A program made the translations under genes and the position numbers. DNA of 64,000 nt. It comes from Omphiscola glabra (Eukaryota > Mollusca > Gastropoda > Lymnaeidae). The DNA is taken from NCBI GenBank assembly GCA_964017045.1, contig OZ024802.1:33277802-33341801 (forward strand), given 5' to 3'. The first letter of the stretch is position 1; each line of letters opens with the position of its first letter. Shown here piece after piece: positions 57,805 through 64,000 of this stretch. Below the pieces are notes generated by a model. That model searched no databases and was not told where the DNA came from. It was given only the letters and a program-made list of their open reading frames with translations.

Positions 57805-57930
57805 GCAATGCACTCTCACTACGACATAAGGCAATGCACTCTCCCTACGATATAAGGCTACGCACTCTCACTACGACAAAAGGCAATGCACTCTCACTAC
57901 GACATACGGCAATGCACTATCACTACATAA
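57805..57930. repeat. About 26-bp repeat, five copies
   Basis: gcaatgcactctcactacga plus cataag units. Confidence 0.85.
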
Positions 57931-57984
57931 GGTAGTAAATTTCTTGCATAGTATAGAAAATCAGAAGAAATTCTTTTTTGTGTG

Positions 57985-58105
57985 TGTAAAACATTGACCC
58001 ATCGGATATGCTCTTAAAATACCCGGTACCTGGTGTTAATAACTTGACCTGGTTAAGTCCTAGTATTGATTCAATTGAATAACTTGACCTGGTTAAGTCC
58101 TAGTA
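57985..58105. repeat. Dispersed repeat shared with 43770-43850
   Basis: Both loci carry ggttaagtcctagt preceded by an accgg.. and tgtgttaa or ggtgttaa block; here ttgacctggttaagtcctag is itself tandemly doubled. Family unknown. Confidence 0.45.
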
Positions 58106-58334
58106 TTGACTCGATTTGAATTATGTTTTTTGTTGTTTTTTCGAGACTCACTTGGCAAAAAGAACTTTGGACTCGAAGGATTCCCTTTTAGAATATACAA
58201 AATTGGTATCGATTCTGTAATTCATTTTCTTTTGAGAATCATTGCGTTGGACGTAGGTGTAAGGGACTGCATCCAGCCTGATAGCTCCTATCGTACGACC
58301 TTTCTCAGTTAGTGGTTATCTCTCCACTACGGGG

Positions 58335-58436
58335 GTGCCCATGGCACTTGTGTTTGTTGCTGTCTTGGGTGCCCGCTTCACTTGCGTTCGTTGCTGTCTT
58401 GGGTGCCCGCCTCACTTGCGTTTGTTGCTGTCTTGC
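58335..58436. repeat. About 34-bp repeat, three copies
   Basis: gcccgcctcacttgcgtttg plus ttgctgtcttgggt units. Confidence 0.8.
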
Positions 58437-58824
58437 ATTAATTGGCTCAGTGAGCACAGAATCTAAACCAATACATTTACCATGACTTCGAATATTTTAA
58501 AGGGGTTGAGGCGGCCTTGGCTTCGTATCGCGCTTTGACTGTCAAGAAGATTGATTACCTTTGGGAAAATGCTTCAACACAGCCGAACTCACTTGTTTTA
58601 AAACTCAATCTGATGTCATTACAGATCCGATTTCAGCTAACATCCTTCCACTATTCAAACCCAATTTTTATCAACAGTGTGAGTTTTAAGAGCTGTTGTA
58701 TTAGATCATTCTGCCACTAAAGCATTTTTTTACGGAATTTAATAATAAAAGTCTGCAATGAATGGCGATGTTTCATTGATGAGAAGTTGAACGTCACTTT
58801 ACGAAATCACACTGCAAACGTGCA

Positions 58825-59265
58825 GGGTGGGATGGCTGCTGGTACAGGGTGGGATGGCCCTGCTGGTGCTGGGTGGGATGGCTGATGATGCAAGGTGGGA
58901 TGGCTGCTGGTGCAGGGTGGGGCGGCTGCTGGTGCTGGGTGGGGCGGCTGCTGGTGCAGGGTGGGATGGCTGCTGGTGCAGGGTGGGATGGCTGCTGGTG
59001 CAGGGTGGGGTGGCTGCTGGTGCAGGGTGGGGTGGCTGCTGGTGCAGGGTGGAATGGCTGCTGGTGCAGGGTGGGATGGCTGCTGGTGCTGGGTGGGGTG
59101 GCTGCTGGTGCAGGGTGGGGTGGCTGCTGGTGCAGGGTGGGGTGGCTGCTGATGCTGGGTGGGGTGGCTGCTGGTGCAGGGTGGGGTGGCTGCTGGTGCA
59201 GGGTGGGATGGCTGCTGGTGCAGGGTGGGGTGGCTGCTGGTGCTTGGTGGGGTGGCTGCTGGTGT
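58825..59265. repeat. 22-bp GC-rich minisatellite
   Basis: About 20 copies of gctgctggtgcagggtgggg plus tg. Open in all frames on both strands; the Cys/Trp/Gly and Pro/His/Ser-rich frames are artefacts. Confidence 0.95.
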
Positions 59266-59397
59266 CTCCAGCAAGATACATACACACAAGCAACATTTAT
59301 TAGTTAATGTTATAATTTACTGAAGGATGAAATCAAAATCAATTTTTACATTTCTTTTAAAAAAGACCGTTTCGTTTTTTTTTAAAATGACATTGTC

Positions 59398-59500
59398 AGT
59401 TGTGTGTGTGTGTGTGTGTGTGTGTCTGTCTGTCTGTTTTTCGGTCTGTGCGAATATATATGTGTGTGTCTATCTATCTGCCTGTGTGTGTTTGTTTTTG
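59398..59500. repeat. (TG)n microsatellite, interrupted
   Basis: tgtgtgtgtgtgtgtgtgtg followed by tctg and tctatctatctg stretches. Confidence 0.85.
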
Positions 59501-59854
59501 TTTTTTTTCTTCCTCAAACGATTTCTGCCCCTTTAATGACCAGCAACCAGGGCCGGATTTGGACGGTTTGAAAAAGCACAATTCCTTAAAATTTCATTCG
59601 CTATTTATTTGACTAACATATAAACAATTAAAAGTTACACATAAACGGTAACCAAAATCATTTGTCATTTGCTTAAAGATACGAATTTAAAAAAAAATTC
59701 CCGTAATATTAAAATAGATGACTTTAATCAATGGACATAATCATCTGCATTGGATTTGACAGCGTCATCCCACCCTATAACTGCGTCTTCCAAATAATTA
59801 GACAAACAAAATGTCACTTAAATACTCTTTACCAAAGTGTCACGCCCCTGCCAA

Positions 59855-60155
59855 GCAACCCAATCACGTCTCTGCCTTGTGATTGTCACATCGCTCCAAA
59901 CAACACAATCACGTTTCTGCCTGTTGACTGTCACATCGCTCCAAACAACACAATCACGTTTCTGCCTGTTGACTGTCAACTCGCTCCAAACAACACAATC
60001 ACGTTTCTGCCTGTTGACTGTCACATCCCTCCAAACAACACAATCACGTTTCTGCCTGTTGACTGTCACATCGCTCCAAACAATACAATCACGTTTCTGC
60101 CTGTTGACTCACGTCGTTCCATACAACACAATCACGTCTCTACCTGTTGACTGTC
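59855..60155. repeat. 45-bp minisatellite
   Basis: Six to seven copies of a unit with cacatcgctccaaacaacac and aatcacgtttctgcctgttg. Confidence 0.95.
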
Positions 60156-60284
60156 GCGTCGTGCGACACTCCAAACTCTAGAATATGTACCTCGTGTGGT
60201 CGATTACGTAACTTCAGTGGTGGAAGCCAACAGCCCTTCCCCGCCCTTAGAGCTTGGAGATTGTCAATTTTGTACTGTGATCAA

Positions 60285-61095
60285 TGTGGGTCATGTCAGT
60301 GTGGGTCATGCCAGTGTTGGTCATGCCAGTGTGGGTCATGCCAGTGTGGGTCATGCCAGTGTGGGTCATGCAAGTGTGGGCCATGCCAATGTGGGTCATG
60401 CTAGTGTCGGTCATGTCAGTGTGGGTCATGCCAATGTGGGTCATGCCAGTGTGGTCATGTCAATGTGGGTCATGCCAATGTGGGTCATGCCAGTGTGGGT
60501 CATGCCAGTGTCGGTAATGTCAGTGTGGGTCACGCCAATGTGGGTCATGCTAATGTGGGTCATGCCAGTGTGGGTCATGCTAATGTGGGTCATGCCAGTA
60601 TGGGTCATGCTAATGTGGGTCATGCTAGTGTGGGTCATGCCAGTGTGGGTCATGCTAATGTAGGTCATGCAAGTGTGGGTCATGCCAGTGTGGGTCATGC
60701 TATTGTAGGTCATGCCAGTGTGGGTCATGCTAATGTGGGTCATGCCAGTGTGGCTCATGCTAATGTGGGTCATGCGAATGTGGCTCATGCTAATGTGGGT
60801 CATGCTAATGTGGGTCATGCGAATTTGGCTCATGCTAATGTGGGTCATGCGAATGTGGCTCATGCTAATGTGGGTCATGCTAATGTGGGTCATGCGAATT
60901 TGGCTCATGCTAATGTGGGTCATGCGAATGTGGCTCATGCTAATGTGGGTCATGCGAATGTGGGTCATGCTAATGTGGGTCATGCTAATGTGGGTCATGC
61001 CAGTGTGGGTCATGCTAATGTGGGTCATGCCAGTGTGGGTCATGCTAATGTGGGTCATGCCAGTGTGGGTCATGCTAATGTGGGTCATGCCAGTC
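60285..61095. repeat. 15-bp minisatellite
   Basis: About 54 copies of gtcatgctaatgtgg and gtcatgccagtgtgg, interspersed with gcgaat and gctcat variants in patterns that themselves repeat. The unit length is divisible by three, so frames stay open. Confidence 0.95.
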
Positions 61096-61114
61096 ATGGT
61101 ATTGGTGTTTAATT

Positions 61115-61265
61115 AAAGACTTCACTATGCATATTATTAATACAACAAATTAAAGACTTCACTATGCATATTATTAATACAACAATTTAAAGACTTCACT
61201 ATGCATGTTATTAATACAACAATTTAAAGACTTCACTATGCATGTTATTAATACAACAATTTAAA
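61115..61265. repeat. About 36-bp repeat, four copies
   Basis: ttaaagacttcactatgcat plus attattaatacaacaa units. Confidence 0.9.
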
Positions 61266-61735
61266 GTTATTTTTTTTATGTAACTATTAAATAATATTAT
61301 TGATAATAACAGCTCAATAATTCTTAACATTGATCAGCAAATCAAATGATCAAATTCAGTGAATTTAGTAAACTTTTAATATTGTATTTATTTTACCGGT
61401 ATTCTTAAATTCATATGTGGTCGAGGGGCTGAATCGCTATGCGGTCAAAACATATCCTTACATCCACCTCCCTCCCTCAACAAAACAAATATATATATAT
61501 ATCTGGAGTATATTTATTTTTCCCTCCATATTAAATTTGTTACCTGGATACATTGAAAAGATGGCCCGGGGATGGGTCCCCCAACTCAGATTGGAAGCAG
61601 GTGCTTCTCCACCCTCCCCTATGTATACCGGAACACCTCTTTTGGATGATTCTGATCTTCTGTCCTGGAACCAGATGCATAAGGACGTCTACGTCACGTT
61701 TTTCACACAAATACACATCTTTAATTCTCAATACC
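61266..61735. other. Intergenic, no gene recognised
   Basis: An (AT)n stretch at 61489-61502; the frame at 61417-61758 lacks any recognised domain. Confidence 0.4.
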
Positions 61736-62045
61736 TCACCTGCAATGTCTTATCTTAATACATAACCTGCGATGTCTTATTTTAATACATAACCTGCGAT
61801 ATCTTATCTTAATACATAACCTGTGATATCTTATCTTAATACATAACCTGCAATGTCCTATCTTAATACATAACCTGCGATATTTTATCTTAATACATAA
61901 CCTGCGATATCTTATCTTAATACATAACCTGCGATATCTTATCTTGATACATAACTAATGATATCTTATCTTAATACATAACCTGTGATATCTTATCTTA
62001 ATACATAACCTGTGATATCTTAATACATAAAATGCGATGTCTTAT
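61735..62045. repeat. 27-bp minisatellite
   Basis: About 11 copies of cttaatacataacctgcgat plus atcttat. Confidence 0.95.
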
Positions 62046-62289
62046 AATATAACACAGCAAACAAAAGTAATCCAGAATCCAACCCTAAACATATCAGGAT
62101 ATAATGGATATTTTATGGGTGACGCTTGAACATATAAATTATGATTTCATATGGGAAATTAATTTTCAGTTTGTTAATGTTCAGAATTTGGCTCATTGTA
62201 GTTCTCGTGGAAATGTTTCTGCTATAGTTCGATATCAAGTACCCCCGTTAATCGAGATTGCTGCATTGCTTTACGACCTTTGACCCAAT

Positions 62290-62600
62290 ACATCAGAACT
62301 CTCCAACTTAGGACTCCGATATCATGACTCTCAACCGCATGACTCGGACACAAGGACTCTTCCATTTTAAGACTCCGATGTCACTTCTCTGGTAACATTC
62401 ACCCCCATAACTTCCACATCAGGACTCTTCGATTGTATGTCTCCGATGTTGAAAACACATCTCTCACCCCCACGACTCATATTTTCATGATTCTCACCCC
62501 ATGGCTCCGACAATATGACTCTCACTCCATGGCTCCGACAATATGACTCTCACCCCATGGCTCCGACAATATGACTCTCACCCCAATGACTCTGACATCA
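62290..62600. repeat. Degenerate 29-bp repeat region
   Basis: Irregular gactctcaccccatggctcc and gacaatat units, clearest at 62480-62585. Confidence 0.7.
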
Positions 62601-62744
62601 GGACCCCCCGACTGTAAGACTCTGATGTCTCTACTCTGTTAATGTGACGCTGTTCACATGACTCCGACCTCCCGAGCTCGATCCTCGTCGAAGTTCATAT
62701 TCAATATATTTGGCGTCCGTTCAGTTAGTGACTCGAACAACATG

Positions 62745-63232
62745 AAGCTGAGATGTTGGACAGTAACGTAAAGCTGAGATGTTGGACAGTAACGTAAAGC
62801 TGAGATGTTGGACAGTAACGTAAGACTGAGATGTTGGACAGTAACATAAGGCTGAGATGTTGGACAGAAACGTAAGACTGAGATGTTGGACAGTAACGTA
62901 AGACTGAGATGTTGGACAGTAACGTAAGACTGAGATGTAGGACAGTAACGTAAGACTGAGATGTTGGACAGTAACGTAAGGCTGAGATGTTGGACAGTAA
63001 CGTAAGACTGAGATGTTGGACAGTAACGTAAGACTGAGATGTTGGACAGTAACGTAAGACTGAGATGTTGGACAGTAACGTAAGGCTGAGATGTTGGACA
63101 GTAACGTAAGACTGAGATGTTGGACAGTAACGTAAGACTGAGATGTTGGACAGTAACGTAAGGCTGAGATGTTGGACAGTAACGTAAGACTGAGATGTTG
63201 GACAGTAACGTAAAGCTGAGATGTTGGACAGC
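62745..63232. repeat. 26-bp minisatellite
   Basis: About 18-19 copies of ctgagatgttggacagtaac plus gtaaga. The 169- and 200-codon minus-strand frames across it are artefacts. Confidence 0.95.
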
Positions 63233-63589
63233 AAGCACAGCGAGGGAAGTAGACATTGTAGATTAGACTTTTACTTTGACCTCGGAGATCTCATCGTGCA
63301 ACCTTTGACCTATTGACGAGATCCGTTAACCGTCTGCCGTGCGCGTGCATCAGAGACAGGAAGCAGACGTCAGTGACGTCAAAGTGAAGAGATAACCGCT
63401 GCAGTTAGCGTAGGTAACTCGATGCTACCCGTCACCTGCTGAACTCAAATAATTAAGCCGTTATGATATGTGTATCATTTGATTATAATAAGATATCTGT
63501 ATGATTGCTTATAATATAGTGTGATATTAAAGCAAGAAAAGACGCGAGTTGGTATGGGGATGGGGGGTAGCCCGTTTACAGCAATTTTT

Positions 63590-63730
63590 ACAGTGTGTCT
63601 CAGCTTAGAATGTAGCCCAATGACACCATATTTTGACAGTGAGTACCCAGCTTAGAAGGTAGCCCGTTGACACCATATTTTGGCAGTGAGTACCCAGCTT
63701 AGAATGTAGTCCGTTGACATCATATTTGGA
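63590..63730. repeat. About 47-bp repeat, three copies
   Basis: cagcttagaatgtagcccgt plus tgacaccatattttgacagt units. Confidence 0.8.
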
Positions 63731-63767
63731 CATCAGTCTAAACCTTGGTACACACATCAGTCTAAAC

Positions 63768-64000
63768 CAGGGGTGGGCAAACTACGGCCCGGCATTTAAT
63801 TTTATGCGGCCCTCTGAGGCATTTATTAATTTTAAAAAACTCTTTGTTTTTAAGTCATATTGTTGAATTTTACAGAATTTCATGTACCGTTATAATTGTT
63901 TTTACATTTTGTATCAACATTTTTCTAATTTTCAATTTTTTAAAAATAGTCCTTGACTTTTGTCTTGTACATGTAATGCTAAAATGCGATTTTTAATATA
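63768..64000 (+). mobile_element. hAT-like element, left end only
   Basis: Begins caggggtgggcaaactacgg cccggc, a common hAT terminus, followed by AT-rich sequence up to the window end. The right terminus is outside. Confidence 0.4.

Overview
The window is animal (metazoan) nuclear DNA: AT-rich, intron-rich, full of simple tandem repeats and transposon debris, with no prokaryotic gene organisation. The best guess is a mollusc, probably a freshwater pulmonate gastropod. The pointers are a SPIN-type hAT element (a horizontally moved family reported, as I recall, from the pond snail Lymnaea stagnalis), abundant short hAT-like elements, jockey/CR1-type LINE tails and the family content of the genes. 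The species cannot be fixed from sequence alone.

The only convincing cellular genes are three paralogues in tandem on the minus strand, with first coding exons at about 39.05, 22.57 and 4.17 kb (spacing 16.5 and 18.4 kb). I rebuilt them exon by exon from splice sites and reading phase. Gene A (32682-39050) and gene B (11087-22569) each have seven coding exons whose summed lengths are exact multiples of three (506 and 503 residues). Each encodes an N-terminal CARD-like death fold resembling the CARDs of RIG-I/MDA5, split over exons of 147 and 166 nt in both genes. Short acidic linker exons follow, then four C2H2 fingers of the U1/JAZ (ZNF346, dsRNA-binding) type with C-x2-C-x12-H-x5-H spacing. 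Gene C (565-4167, running off the left edge) keeps the first four exons but has one extra base in exon 2 that breaks the CARD. CARD plus JAZ-type fingers is a plausible architecture for a helicase-free RNA sensor or adaptor. This is the strongest candidate for an undescribed system here, but the immune role is inference.

Layout. 1-4.2 kb: gene C, with an LTR-like segment and minisatellites in its introns. 4.2-11 kb: intergenic, with a Gypsy-like LTR plus primer-binding site, a copy of a gene B intron segment, and a LINE 3' end. 11.1-22.6 kb: gene B, whose intron 5 carries a 4.5-kb array of a 20-bp satellite. 22.6-32.7 kb: hAT-type short elements (including SPIN), a solo LTR, a 5'-truncated LINE, a tRNA-related SINE and minisatellites. 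32.7-39.1 kb: gene A. 39-64 kb: no recognised intact gene; nested DNA transposons (41.06-43.06 kb), an unidentified broken coding region (45.6-47.0 kb), a second LTR with polypurine tract (52.46-52.94 kb) and some 25 minisatellites.

About 50 minisatellite arrays, nearly all with a private 14-53 bp unit, occupy roughly a quarter of the window by my count. The same process has touched the genes: a linker exon of gene B has four in-frame copies of an 18-bp unit where gene A has one. The very long open frames inside the arrays are artefacts of repeats lacking stop codons and are not annotated as genes.
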